31,435 nucleotides of DNA from JACDAN01 sp035707105 (lineage in GTDB: Bacteria > Actinomycetota > Thermoleophilia > Gaiellales > Gaiellaceae), in assembly GCA_035707105.1 (NCBI GenBank), contig DASSUI010000047.1, positions 1 to 31,435 on the forward strand. Direction: 5' to 3'. The position numbers were made by a program, and so were the translations under genes. The notes beneath the pieces are model-generated. The model did not search any database. It saw nothing but the letters and a program-made list of their open reading frames with translations, and had not been told where the DNA came from. Shown one piece after another: positions 8,145-15,763 of the stretch (positions within the stretch are counted from its first letter, which is position 1; every line of letters starts with the position of its first letter).

Positions 8145-9146
8145 ATGGTGACGCTGGCGCTCGCGGGCGACACGATGCTCGGTCGCGGCGTCGCCGACGC
8201 GCTGGCCTCGACGCCGCCCGAGGCGCTCTTCGCCCCCGAGGTGGTCGACGCGGTCCGGGAGGCCGACCTGTTCGTCCTCAACCTCGAATGCTGCATCTCG
8301 GACCGCGGCACGCCGTGGCCCGATCCCCGAAAGCCGTTCTTCTTCCGCGCGCCGCCCGTCGCCGTCGGCGCGCTCGTGCATCTCGGTGTGGACTGTGTGA
8401 CGCTGGCGAACAACCACGCACTCGACTTCGGTGAGGAGGCGCTGCTCGACACCGTCGGGCGGCTCCATATGGCCGGGATCGCGACCGTCGGCGCGGGACC
8501 CGACGTCGAGGCCGCACGCGCGACCGCCGTCCTCGACGCGGACGGCTTCCGCCTTGGGGTGCTCGGCGTCACCGACCATCCACGGGCGTATGCCGCCGGC
8601 CCGACGACTGCCGGCGTCGCCTTCGCGCCGCTCGCCGCAGAGGTTCCCGACTGGCTCGAGCGCACCGTTCGGGAGGCGGATGCCGACGCCGTGCTCGTCA
8701 CCCCGCACTGGGGCCCGAACATGGTCTCGGAGCCCGTTCCGGCGGTCCGGCGCGCCGCGGAGCGTCTCCGCGCCGCCGGCGCGACGATCGTCGCCGGCCA
8801 TTCCGCGCACGTCTTCCACGGCGTCGACGGGCCCGTCCTCTACGACCTCGGCGACTTCCTCGACGACTACGCGACGGATCCGGTGCTGCGGAACGACCTC
8901 GGCCTCCTGTTCCTCGTCACGCTGGACCGGGGCGGGCCGATCCGGCTGGAGGCGCTCCCGCTGAAGCTCGACTACTCCCGGACGCGCGCCGCGGAGGACG
9001 AGGAGGCCGCGTGGATCGAGCGGCGCTTCCGCCGAGCCTGCGCCGCCTTCGGCGGCGGCGTCACGGCGGAGCGCGGACGCCTCGTGCTCGACCTCCGCTC
9101 GACCCGGCGGCAGCCCGTCCGTAGTTCCCTGCACGCCGATCCGTGA
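8145..9146 (+). CDS. CapA-family metallophosphatase-like protein
   Basis: The 333-residue protein has the calcineurin-like phosphoesterase fold of the CapA/PgsA family: GDTMLGRG near residue 9, FVLNLECC, LANNHALDFG, TPHWGPN and the late GHSAHVFHG, which supply the usual metal ligands. Family members are linked to poly-gamma-glutamate or capsule synthesis, but many stand-alone copies have no proven role. No signal peptide or membrane anchor is visible, so the protein appears cytosolic, unlike membrane-anchored CapA. The ATG is seven bases after the Usp stop and has no clear ribosome binding site, so coupling to uspA is likely. Confidence 0.85.
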   Translation: MVTLALAGDTMLGRGVADALASTPPEALFAPEVVDAVREADLFVLNLECCISDRGTPWPDPRKPFFFRAPPVAVGALVHLGVDCVTLANNHALDFGEEALLDTVGRLHMAGIATVGAGPDVEAARATAVLDADGFRLGVLGVTDHPRAYAAGPTTAGVAFAPLAAEVPDWLERTVREADADAVLVTPHWGPNMVSEPVPAVRRAAERLRAAGATIVAGHSAHVFHGVDGPVLYDLGDFLDDYATDPVLRNDLGLLFLVTLDRGGPIRLEALPLKLDYSRTRAAEDEEAAWIERRFRRACAAFGGGVTAERGRLVLDLRSTRRQPVRSSLHADP

Positions 9147-9219
9147 GCCCACCGATGCCGCACCGCCCGGCGGCCGTGATGCTCGGAGCGAACGGCCCCA
9201 TCGAAGAGGAGGACTCGCG

Positions 9220-9438
9220 ATGACCGACACCAGGACGCAGTTCCACGCACGGCGCGGCGACCGGCTCGTCGTCCACGGCCACGCCGTCGGCGAGACCGAG
9301 CGCAGCGGCGAGATCGTCGAGGTGCTGGGCGAGTCGGGCCACGAGCACTACCGGGTGCGCTGGGACGAAAAGCACGAGTCGATCGTCTACCCCGGCAGCG
9401 ACGTGTCGATCGAGCGGAAAGGCAGGCGAGCGTCGTGA
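9220..9438 (+). CDS. DUF1918 small protein
   Basis: The 72-residue protein matches the DUF1918 pattern: an N-terminal GDRLVVHG segment, then a VGETERSGEIVEVLG strand pair, H-YRVRWDEKHESIVYPGSD and a short basic tail. The fold is probably a small SH3-like barrel. The family is found largely in actinobacteria and its function is unknown. AAGAGGAGG lies upstream of the ATG. The TGA overlaps the GTG start of the CBS gene (GTGA), so the two are translated together. Confidence 0.85.
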   Translation: MTDTRTQFHARRGDRLVVHGHAVGETERSGEIVEVLGESGHEHYRVRWDEKHESIVYPGSDVSIERKGRRAS

Positions 9439-9947
9439 TCGGGGCGAAGAAGGCGATCGGGCCCGTCCCCGCCGGCCGGACGCTCGAGCGCGTCACGTCC
9501 GACCAGCTCCACGTCGAGGACGTCATGCATCCCGGGGTGATCTTCTGCGCGCCGGAATCCCCGCTCCGTCACGCCGCCCGCCTGATGGCGAGGCACCGGG
9601 TGCACGCGATCGTGGTCATCGGCGACGACGAGGAGGGCGGCCTGTGGGGTGTCGTCTCGGACGGCGACCTCGCGGCCGCGATCGCGGCAGGGGATCTCGA
9701 CAGTCTCACCGCCGGCGGCACGGCGCGGACGCCGGTCGTGACGATCACGCGCGAGGAGCGAATTGTGGACGCGGCCGCGGTGATGACCGAGCACGGGGTC
9801 GCCCATCTGCTGGTCGTCGACCGGGGCGACCGGCCGGTCGGCGTCGTGTCGACGCTCGACCTGGCGCGGGCTGCCGCGGCCGGGCTCACGGACCGCGCGC
9901 CCAGAGCGCTGCCCGGCGAGAAGGAGGAGGAGAATGGGCACCACTGA
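9435..9947 (+). CDS. CBS-domain pair protein
   Basis: The 170-residue protein consists of two CBS domains. The first runs from about residue 28 (VEDVMHPGVIFCAPESPL) to about 80, with LWGVVSDGDLA. The second starts near residue 95 (TPVVTITREERIVDAAAVM), with PVGVVSTLDLARA. Stand-alone CBS pairs usually sense adenine nucleotides and regulate partners. The GTG start is coupled to DUF1918 by GTGA. The 3' end, which encodes a charged tail (GEKEEENGHH), overlaps the YbaK-type gene by 14 bases and carries its ribosome binding site. Confidence 0.88.
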   Translation: MIGAKKAIGPVPAGRTLERVTSDQLHVEDVMHPGVIFCAPESPLRHAARLMARHRVHAIVVIGDDEEGGLWGVVSDGDLAAAIAAGDLDSLTAGGTARTPVVTITREERIVDAAAVMTEHGVAHLLVVDRGDRPVGVVSTLDLARAAAAGLTDRAPRALPGEKEEENGHH

Positions 9948-10407
9948 GGTGACCGAGGCACTCGACAAGAGCGCGATTCGCTACGAGCTGCTCTCCCACA
10001 GGCGGACCGAGCGTGCGGCGGAGGAGGCGGCGGCCCTCGAGATCGCCCCGGACGAGGTCGCGAAGACGATCGTCGTCGTGGGCGAGCGCGGTCGGGCCCG
10101 CCTCGTTCTTCCGGCCTCCGAGCGCGTCGATCTCCGGAAGGCGAGGACGGCGCTCGAGGAGGCGAAGGATTTGCGTCTCGCGACCGAGGACGAGCTCGCA
10201 AGGGCGTATCCGATGTTCGAGCTCGGCGCTGTTCCGCCGGTCGGCGGGCCGGCCGGCGACCGCGTGCTCGTCGACCCGAGAGTCGCCGAGCGGGAGTCGA
10301 TCGTCTTCGAGGCGGGCTCGCACGGCGAGTCCGTGCGCGTGAATGCCGCCGACGTGCTCGCCCTGTCGCACGCCGAGATCGTGGACGTCTGCCGCGAAGA
10401 GCCCTAG
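9934..10407 (+). CDS. YbaK/ProX-type aminoacyl-tRNA deacylase
   Basis: The 157-residue protein belongs to the YbaK/EbsC editing-domain family, which hydrolyses mischarged tRNA such as Cys-tRNA(Pro) or Ala-tRNA(Pro). The conserved lysine lies in DEVAKTIVVVG (about residue 44), and the substrate-binding GSHGESVRVN segment is near the C-terminus. AAGGAGGAGG at 9921-9930 supports the ATG. The gene is nested 14 bases into the CBS gene and is tail-to-tail with the phosphoribosyltransferase, four bases apart. Which tRNA it edits cannot be told. Confidence 0.85.
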   Translation: MGTTEVTEALDKSAIRYELLSHRRTERAAEEAAALEIAPDEVAKTIVVVGERGRARLVLPASERVDLRKARTALEEAKDLRLATEDELARAYPMFELGAVPPVGGPAGDRVLVDPRVAERESIVFEAGSHGESVRVNAADVLALSHAEIVDVCREEP

Positions 10408-10411
10408 GGCG

Positions 10412-11086
10412 TCACGTTCCCGGCTTCGCTCCCGCTCTCGTGTCGGCGAGGAGCTCCACGACGTCCTCGTCGGCGACCTGGCCGAAGACGTCGTACCAGG
10501 CGCCGACGGCGACGAAGACGTCCAGCTCGTGCGGGCAGACGACGGCGTCGGCCTCTTCGCGCACGCAGCCGACGCTCTCCCGCGCGCCGACCGGCACGGC
10601 CGCGACGACCCTCGACGACCCCCGGCTCCGGGCCCAGCGGACGGCCGCGACCATCGTCGCACCGGTTGCGAGCCCGTCGTCAACGAGGACGCACGGCCGC
10701 CCGGAGAGCTCCAGGGCCGGATGCGCGGCGTGGAGGCGGCCGTCCAGCTCCGCCGCCTTCTTCCTCGCGCGGTCGACGGCGGCGTCGACGTCCTCGTCGC
10801 TGAGCCCGTCGTGCGCACGGACGTAGACGCCGTCGCCCGGCGCCACCGCGCCGATCGCGTACTCGGGCTGCCAGGGGTGGCCGACCTTGCGGACGGCGAC
10901 CGCGTCGAGCGGCAGGCCGAGGGCGGCGGCGACCTCCGCGGCCACGATGACTCCTCCGCGGGCGAGGCCGACGACGACCGCGGCGCCTCCCCGCTCGTCC
11001 TCGAGCAGGCCGGCGAGCTCGCGGCCCGCGGCGCGCCTGTCGATGAAGAGCGTTGCGGGCGCGATCCAGTCGTCGATCGTGCTCAC
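10412..11086 (-). CDS. Phosphoribosyltransferase-domain protein
   Basis: The 224-residue protein is a type I phosphoribosyltransferase fold. The PRPP loop is VLVDDGLATGATM near residues 133-145, and VVGLARGGVIVAAEVA precedes it near residues 38-53. KVGHPWQPEYAIGAVAPGD is characteristic of a stand-alone group whose substrate is not known. The GTG at 11086 gives the N-terminus STIDDWIAP. It could salvage a base, but no base-recognition hood that I can assign is visible. It diverges from the lipid cassette across 129 bases and converges on the YbaK-type gene. Confidence 0.85.
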   Translation of the reverse strand: MSTIDDWIAPATLFIDRRAAGRELAGLLEDERGGAAVVVGLARGGVIVAAEVAAALGLPLDAVAVRKVGHPWQPEYAIGAVAPGDGVYVRAHDGLSDEDVDAAVDRARKKAAELDGRLHAAHPALELSGRPCVLVDDGLATGATMVAAVRWARSRGSSRVVAAVPVGARESVGCVREEADAVVCPHELDVFVAVGAWYDVFGQVADEDVVELLADTRAGAKPGT

Positions 11087-11215
11087 CCCTGCAGGATCGC
11101 GTCTCCGGGCGCGAACGGGATCGGGGAGGCCTCGGAAGGCGGTCGGTAGTTAGCCGAAGGGGGGTCCGGGACGGCGCCGATGGCGGCCGGGCCGTTGCCA
11201 GCGAGAGTCGTAGAT

Positions 11216-12184
11216 ATGAGCGGATCGCTTCGGCGGATGCGTGCGGCGCCCGCGATGGCGGTCGGCCGGGAGGTGGGGCTGATCGCGGCCGCGGCGCTCC
11301 TGTACTTCGGCATTCGCGGTTTCACGGAAGACCGCTTCCACCGCGCGTTCGCGAACGCGGACGCGCTCCTGCGCCTCGAGCGGGACCTGGGGATCGCTTG
11401 GGAGCACGACCTCCAGGAGCTGATCATCGACCACCGCGGGCTCGTTGCCGCGACGAACTGGGTGTACGTGTACGGCCACTGGCCGGTGATCGCGGCCTGC
11501 GGCGTGGCCCTCTACCTCTGGAGCCGCGACCGCTACCGCCTCCTCCGCAACGCCATGTTCATCTCCGGCCTGATCGGCTTTCTGTTCTTCGCGGTGCTGC
11601 CGATGGCGCCGCCGCGGCTCGCCGACCCGGCGATCGTCGACACGGTGACCGAGTACTCGCGCGGCTACCGGGCCCTGCAGCCGCCGGCGCTGACGAACCA
11701 GTACGCGGCGTTCCCGAGCCTCCACGCCGGCTGGAACATCCTGCTCGGCATCGTCCTCTTCCAGGCGACGACGAGGCTGCCGGTCCGCGTCTTCGCCGTG
11801 GTCATGCCGACAGTGATGGCCTTCGCCGTCGTCGCGACCGCGAACCACTACGTCCTCGACGTGGTCGGCGGCACCGCGGTCGTGCTCGTCGGTCTCCTCG
11901 TCGCCCTGCGCGTGACTCCGGCTACGATTCTGAGGAGTGAAAGGCCCAGGAGCAGGACCAGTCGGTCCGCCCCGGCGCCCATTCGTCGTCGCGCATCGGT
12001 TCGGGAACTCCCTGATCGGCCTGCGGTCGGCCGAGGCGCTCGGCGTGCAGGCGGTCGAGGCGGACGTCCACCTCTTTCGAGGACGTCTCGAGGTGCGCCA
12101 CCTCAAGACGCTCGGTCCGGTTCCGATCCTGTGGGACCGGTGGAGGCTCGCCAACCCGTTCGCCCGCCGGCTCCTCGTTCCTGA
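11216..12184 (+). CDS. PAP2-type membrane phosphatase with long out-of-family tail
   Basis: The protein has about six membrane helices and PAP2 catalytic motifs: FPSLHAGWN with H170, and ANHYVLDVVGG with H211 and D215. The ERDLGIAWEHDLQ segment resembles the PAP2_3 (Aur1-like) group, which acts on phospholipid or polyprenyl phosphates at the membrane. ATG 11216 is preferred over ATG 11180 because GAGAG lies upstream of it; neither site is strong. The domain is complete by about position 11930. The last 80 residues are Arg/Pro-rich and are encoded in a second frame of the next gene for 248 bases, so the annotated 3' end may reflect a frameshift. A one-base shift would place TGA at 11938-11940, giving a GTGA junction with the next start. 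Confidence 0.75.
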   Translation: MSGSLRRMRAAPAMAVGREVGLIAAAALLYFGIRGFTEDRFHRAFANADALLRLERDLGIAWEHDLQELIIDHRGLVAATNWVYVYGHWPVIAACGVALYLWSRDRYRLLRNAMFISGLIGFLFFAVLPMAPPRLADPAIVDTVTEYSRGYRALQPPALTNQYAAFPSLHAGWNILLGIVLFQATTRLPVRVFAVVMPTVMAFAVVATANHYVLDVVGGTAVVLVGLLVALRVTPATILRSERPRSRTSRSAPAPIRRRASVRELPDRPAVGRGARRAGGRGGRPPLSRTSRGAPPQDARSGSDPVGPVEARQPVRPPAPRS

Positions 12185-12629
12185 GCTCCTCGACGCCGTC
12201 GACGAGGAGACCGAGCTCGTGCTCGACCTGAAGGGCCGGGAGGGGCGGCTCGGCACCGCCCTGCTCGAGCGGCTCGAGCCTGCGCTCCAGGCCGGCCGCC
12301 GGTTCACCGTCTGCGCCCGGAGCTGGCCGCTCCTCGAGCCGTTCGCCGGTGTCGCGGGCACGCGCCTCGTCCACTCCGTCGGAAGCGGGCGGGACCTCCG
12401 CCGGCTCCGCCGGCTCGTCGCCGGGAAGCGGCTGCAGGCGATCACGATCCACGAACGGCTCCTCGACTCGCGCAGCGTGCACGAGCTCCGCGAGTTCGCC
12501 GACACGATCCTGACCTGGCCGATCAACACGCTCGAGCGCGCGCAGGAGCTCGTCCAGCTAGGCGTCGACGGCTTGATCAGCGACCGACCCTCCGCTCTTC
12601 GACCCGTCCTCGAGGGAGAGCCCCGCTAG
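11937..12629 (+). CDS. Glycerophosphodiester phosphodiesterase-like protein
   Basis: The 230-residue protein has a PLC-like TIM barrel with VVAHRFGN near the N-terminus, AVEADVHLFRGRLEVRH, ELVLDLKG and, at the end, LTWPINT and LGVDGLISDRPS. These match GDPD order. The common PENT glutamate after the first histidine is not visible, and the usual HD motif reads HLK, so this is a divergent member. Such enzymes release glycerol 3-phosphate from deacylated phospholipids. The GTG at 11937 is the first usable start; the GAGGAG upstream is very close to it, so translation may depend on coupling. It ends two bases before the flippase-like gene. Confidence 0.75.
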   Translation: MKGPGAGPVGPPRRPFVVAHRFGNSLIGLRSAEALGVQAVEADVHLFRGRLEVRHLKTLGPVPILWDRWRLANPFARRLLVPELLDAVDEETELVLDLKGREGRLGTALLERLEPALQAGRRFTVCARSWPLLEPFAGVAGTRLVHSVGSGRDLRRLRRLVAGKRLQAITIHERLLDSRSVHELREFADTILTWPINTLERAQELVQLGVDGLISDRPSALRPVLEGEPR

Positions 12630-12631
12630 GC

Positions 12632-13540
12632 GTGGGCGCCTTCCTCGACACGGTCGCCTCGGCCGATCCGCGCCTCGCCCTCGTCGCCCTGGTCTTCCAT
12701 CTCTCCAACTTCGGGCTCCGCTCGCTCGCCTGGAGGAGCGTCCTCCGGGCCGCGTACCCGGACCGGCGCGTGCCCCTGCTCGGGATCGCGGGCGCCTACG
12801 CCGCCGGGGTCGCCGTCAACTCGTTCACGCCCGCGCGCGGGGGCGACCTGGCGAAGGTCGGCCTCGCGCGGACGCGTATCAAGGGCTCGTCCGTGCCGAC
12901 GATCGCGTCCTCGATGGGCGTGGTCGCAGCGTTCGACGCCGTCGTCGGTGTCTGCGTCGTGCTAGCGCTCGGTGCGCTCGGCGTCCTACCGAGCCCGCCC
13001 GGCCTGCCGTCGCTGCCCGGCGCGCCGTCGGTCGGCCCCGTGCACGTCGTCGTCGGGCTCGCGGCGGCCGCGATCCTGGTGGCCTGCGGGCTGCTGCTCG
13101 GCCGGCGGGTCGCATCGCGCCTCCTCGGCGTGTGGCGGAACCTGAAGGCGGGAGCGGCGATCCTGGCCTCGCCGCGCCGCTACGCGACGGAGGTCGTGCC
13201 GGTGCAGCTCGGCGCCTGGGCCTGCCGGATCGGAGCCGCGTACTTTCTCCTCGCGGCCATGCATCTCCCGGCGACGGTGACGGCCGCCGCCGTGGTCGTG
13301 GTCGTCGGAGGGATCTCGACGATGGTCCCGACACCCGGCGGCGTGGGGACGCAGCAGGTCCTGCTCGCCTACGCGCTCCACACGACGGCGTCGACGGCCG
13401 CCGTCGTCTCGTTCTCGGTCGGCATGCAGGCGGCCGTCACGAGCCTGAACCTCGTGATCGGCCTGACCGCGGCGATGGTCATGCTCCGGACCTTCAGGCC
13501 GGTGGCCGCGGTGCGTGGGCTGCGCTCGGCGTCTACGTGA
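12632..13540 (+). CDS. Flippase-like membrane protein (LPG synthase TM domain family)
   Basis: The 302-residue protein has about seven or eight hydrophobic helices and the family motifs NSFTPARGGDLAKV near residue 65 and VPTPGGVGTQQVLL near residue 230. This family covers the membrane domain of MprF and stand-alone proteins in lipid or isoprenoid-linked glycan export. No soluble aminoacyl-transferase domain is present, so a role as lipid flippase or scaffold is more likely than lysyl-PG synthesis. The GTG at 12632 follows GAGGGAGAG and is two bases after the GDPD stop. Its 3' end overlaps the converging dsrE-like gene by eight bases. Confidence 0.8.
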   Translation: MGAFLDTVASADPRLALVALVFHLSNFGLRSLAWRSVLRAAYPDRRVPLLGIAGAYAAGVAVNSFTPARGGDLAKVGLARTRIKGSSVPTIASSMGVVAAFDAVVGVCVVLALGALGVLPSPPGLPSLPGAPSVGPVHVVVGLAAAAILVACGLLLGRRVASRLLGVWRNLKAGAAILASPRRYATEVVPVQLGAWACRIGAAYFLLAAMHLPATVTAAAVVVVVGGISTMVPTPGGVGTQQVLLAYALHTTASTAAVVSFSVGMQAAVTSLNLVIGLTAAMVMLRTFRPVAAVRGLRSAST

Positions 13541-14039
13541 AGATGATCTGGCCGCCCGCCGCCTTCTCGTAGAACTCGCCGACGGTCAGGATGCCCTCGA
13601 CCTGGGGGACGAAGTCCTCCATCCCGAGGCCGAACATGTCGACAGTCGCCTTGCAGGCGTACAGGCGCACGCCCGAGTCCGCCACGAGCTCGATGAACTC
13701 GGGGACGGGCGGGATGTCGATCTTCTCCATCTGCCGCTGCATCATCTTGGTGGCGAGCGCGGAGAAGCCGGGCAGCGCGCCGAGCAGCGTCGGCATGTGC
13801 AGGCCGGGGTTCCCGACCGTCGCGACCTTGAGCTTCTCGTAGCGGTCCTTGCGGATCGCGTCGAGCCCGAAGAAGGTGAAGAAGAGGTCGGCCTCGATGC
13901 CCTCCATCCGGGCGCCGTTGGCCATGATCAGCGCGGGGTAGACGCCCTCGAGCGACCCCTTCGAGACGACGATCGCGACCTTCTCGATCGTCTTCGGCTC
14001 GGCGAGGTCGAGCTCGGACTGTGCGAACGTCGTGGTCAT
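13533..14039 (-). CDS. DsrE/DsrF-like family protein (DsrE2 type)
   Basis: The 168-residue protein has the DsrE-like alpha/beta fold: VAIVVSKGSLEGVYPALIMA near residues 21-40, FFTFFGLDAI at 53-62, and C129 in LYACKATVDMFG. C129 is the position usually used for sulfur carriage. The ending EGILTVGEFYEKA is typical of peroxiredoxin-like DsrE2 proteins. The ATG at 14039 is chosen because AGGAGGGAG lies upstream, within the stop region of the DsrC/TusE-like gene; a longer frame reaching back to 14300 would read through that gene. It is the last gene of the sulfur operon and probably moves sulfane sulfur from sulfide oxidation. Confidence 0.88.
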   Translation of the reverse strand: MTTTFAQSELDLAEPKTIEKVAIVVSKGSLEGVYPALIMANGARMEGIEADLFFTFFGLDAIRKDRYEKLKVATVGNPGLHMPTLLGALPGFSALATKMMQRQMEKIDIPPVPEFIELVADSGVRLYACKATVDMFGLGMEDFVPQVEGILTVGEFYEKAAGGQIIFT

Positions 14040-14053
14040 GTCGTGACTCCCTC

Positions 14054-14368
14054 CTAGATGCAGCCCTTGGGCTTGGGGATCCCGCCGATCTTGGCGGCGA
14101 GCTTCGCCGGGCCCTTGGGGAAGAGTTGGTAGAGCTCCTTGACCGGGACGCCCGACTCCTTTCCGAGCGCGCGAATCGACGGCGCGTTGCCGGTGGAGAG
14201 GTAGCGCTCGCGCATGAACCGCACGACGAGCCAGTGGCGTTCCGTCAGGTCCGGGACGCCGTTCTCGCGCGCGATCTGCTCGGCGAGGTCCTCGCTCCAC
14301 TGTCGCGGGTCGGTGAGGAACCCTTCGGCGTCGACCTGGACGCTCTCGGGGATCATTGTCGTGGACAT
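14054..14368 (-). CDS. DsrC/TusE family sulfur-carrier protein with one cysteine
   Basis: The 104-residue protein has the DsrC/TusE pattern: an N-terminal DAEGFLTDPRQWSED, then LTERHWLVVRFMRE, LYQLFPKGPAKLAAKIGG and the C-terminal arm PKPKGCI. The penultimate C103 is the conserved CysA. The second cysteine of true DsrC, eleven residues before it, is A92, so the disulfide-forming pair is absent. That fits TusE-like or regulatory members that carry sulfur on one thiol. GAGGAGG precedes the ATG at 14368. It lies ten bases after sqr and fourteen before the dsrE-like gene, so the three form one operon. Confidence 0.9.
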   Translation of the reverse strand: MSTTMIPESVQVDAEGFLTDPRQWSEDLAEQIARENGVPDLTERHWLVVRFMRERYLSTGNAPSIRALGKESGVPVKELYQLFPKGPAKLAAKIGGIPKPKGCI

Positions 14369-14378
14369 CTCGTCCTCC

Positions 14379-15632
14379 TCAGCTCGTGTGGACCGCCGTC
14401 CGCCGCTTGCCGGCCGTGGGCATCGCCGGGCCGATGACGGGGAGCTCGCGCCCGGGGAGCAGCGCATGCCAGTAGATCCACTGGAACGCCAGCTTCCCGA
14501 GGTGGTTCAGGCGCGACTCGCGGAGCAGCGGCAGCCCGACCGGGGTTGGGAAATGACCGGGCAGCGGCTCGGTCTCGTAGTTGAAGTCGATCATCAGCGC
14601 CTTGTGGAAGCCCGTCTCGACGAAGCAGTTCGCATGCCCGTCGTAGCCTGCTTCCAGGTCCCTTCCGGCGAGGAAGCGGGCGACGTTCTCGACCAGGACC
14701 TCTGCTTCGAAGTGGGTGACGGATCCGGCCTTCGAGGCGGGCAGGTCGGTGGCGTCGCCGAGCGCGAAGACGTTCGGCTTCGCCGGGGTCTGCAGCGTCG
14801 CCTTGTCCGTCGGCACGAAACCGAGCGCGTCGCCGAGCTCCGGTGAGCGCTCGACGTACGCGGCGCCGCCGTGGAGCGGGACGGTGACGAGCAGGTCGAA
14901 GTCGAGCTCCCGGCCGTCGTAGCCCACGAGCTTGCCGCGGTCGCCGTCGACCTCGCCCGCGTTGAACTCGGTGACGAGGTCGATGCCCTTCTCGGCGAGC
15001 AGCCCGCCGAGCTGCTCCGAGGCGACGGGCTTCGTGAACGCGCCGTCGAGAGGGGTCGCGTAGACGAGCTCGGTGCGGCGGCGGACGCCGCACTCGCGTA
15101 GGTACCAGTCGGCGAGGAAGGCGAACTCGAGCGGCGCGACCGGGCACTTGATCGGCATGTCGACGAGGTTCACGACCAGGCGGCCGCGCTCGAAGCCGTC
15201 GAGCGCCGCCCGGAGCTGGTCGGCGCCCTCGGGGCTGTAGAAGGTGAAGACGCGCTCGTTCCAGCCTGCGCCCGTGAGGCCCTCGGTCTCCTCGGGCTGC
15301 AGCCGGCTGCCCGTGGCCACGATCAGCACGTCGTAGGGCAACACGGTTCCGTCGTCGAGCAGGACCTCGTCCCGCTCGATCCAGACGGCGTCGATCTCCC
15401 GCTCGTGGAAGCGGATGCCCTTGCGGAGCTGGCGCCGGCGGGGGCGCACGATCTCGTCGAGGCTCGACAGCCCGAAGGGAACGAAGAGGAGCCCGGGCTG
15501 ATAGACGTGGCGGTCGTCCCGGTCGACGACATGGATCTCGGCCTCGTCCTCGCCGAACCGGCGGCGGAGCATGTTGGCGGTCATCGTCCCGCCGGTCCCC
15601 CCGCCGAGGACGACGATGCGCGTCTTCGCCAC
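14379..15632 (-). CDS. sqr: Sulfide:quinone oxidoreductase-type flavoprotein
   Basis: The 417-residue protein has the N-terminal FAD motif VVLGGGTGGT (residues 7-16), LIVATGS near 103-109 and the second FAD segment VFALGDATDLP near 288-298. C163 (in MPIKCPVAP) and C336 (in ANCFVETG) match the two cysteines that form the redox pair in SQR. The third cysteine found in some types (near residue 128) is not seen. A C-terminal hydrophobic segment (FQWIYWHALLPG) would contact the membrane. It oxidises sulfide to polysulfide and reduces quinone. The GTG at 15632 is set by AAGGAGG just upstream. The sulfur carriers downstream support the assignment over a simple NDH-2. Confidence 0.85.
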   Translation of the reverse strand: MAKTRIVVLGGGTGGTMTANMLRRRFGEDEAEIHVVDRDDRHVYQPGLLFVPFGLSSLDEIVRPRRRQLRKGIRFHEREIDAVWIERDEVLLDDGTVLPYDVLIVATGSRLQPEETEGLTGAGWNERVFTFYSPEGADQLRAALDGFERGRLVVNLVDMPIKCPVAPLEFAFLADWYLRECGVRRRTELVYATPLDGAFTKPVASEQLGGLLAEKGIDLVTEFNAGEVDGDRGKLVGYDGRELDFDLLVTVPLHGGAAYVERSPELGDALGFVPTDKATLQTPAKPNVFALGDATDLPASKAGSVTHFEAEVLVENVARFLAGRDLEAGYDGHANCFVETGFHKALMIDFNYETEPLPGHFPTPVGLPLLRESRLNHLGKLAFQWIYWHALLPGRELPVIGPAMPTAGKRRTAVHTS

Positions 15633-15637
15633 GTGTA

Positions 15638-15644
15638 CCTCCTT
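15638..15644 (-). promoter_or_regulatory. Ribosome binding site of sqr
   Basis: AAGGAGG on the minus strand, five bases before the GTG at 15632, decides this start over a longer open frame to 15713. Confidence 0.75.
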
Positions 15645-15763
15645 GTCCGTCAGAGCGTCGCCGCGCCGCTGCCACGTTCCATCGGGGTGCCTGCGGAACC
15701 CGCCTGCGGGCAACTACGCAAGGTCGGCGAGCGGGGCGCCGGCCTGCCGTCGAGGCGCCGAGA

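Noticed and set aside
10401..10410. Palindrome GCCCTAGGGC around the stop of the YbaK-type gene as a terminator or operator
   Set aside because: It has no loop and is only 10 bases, including the stop codon; chance is likely in GC-rich DNA.
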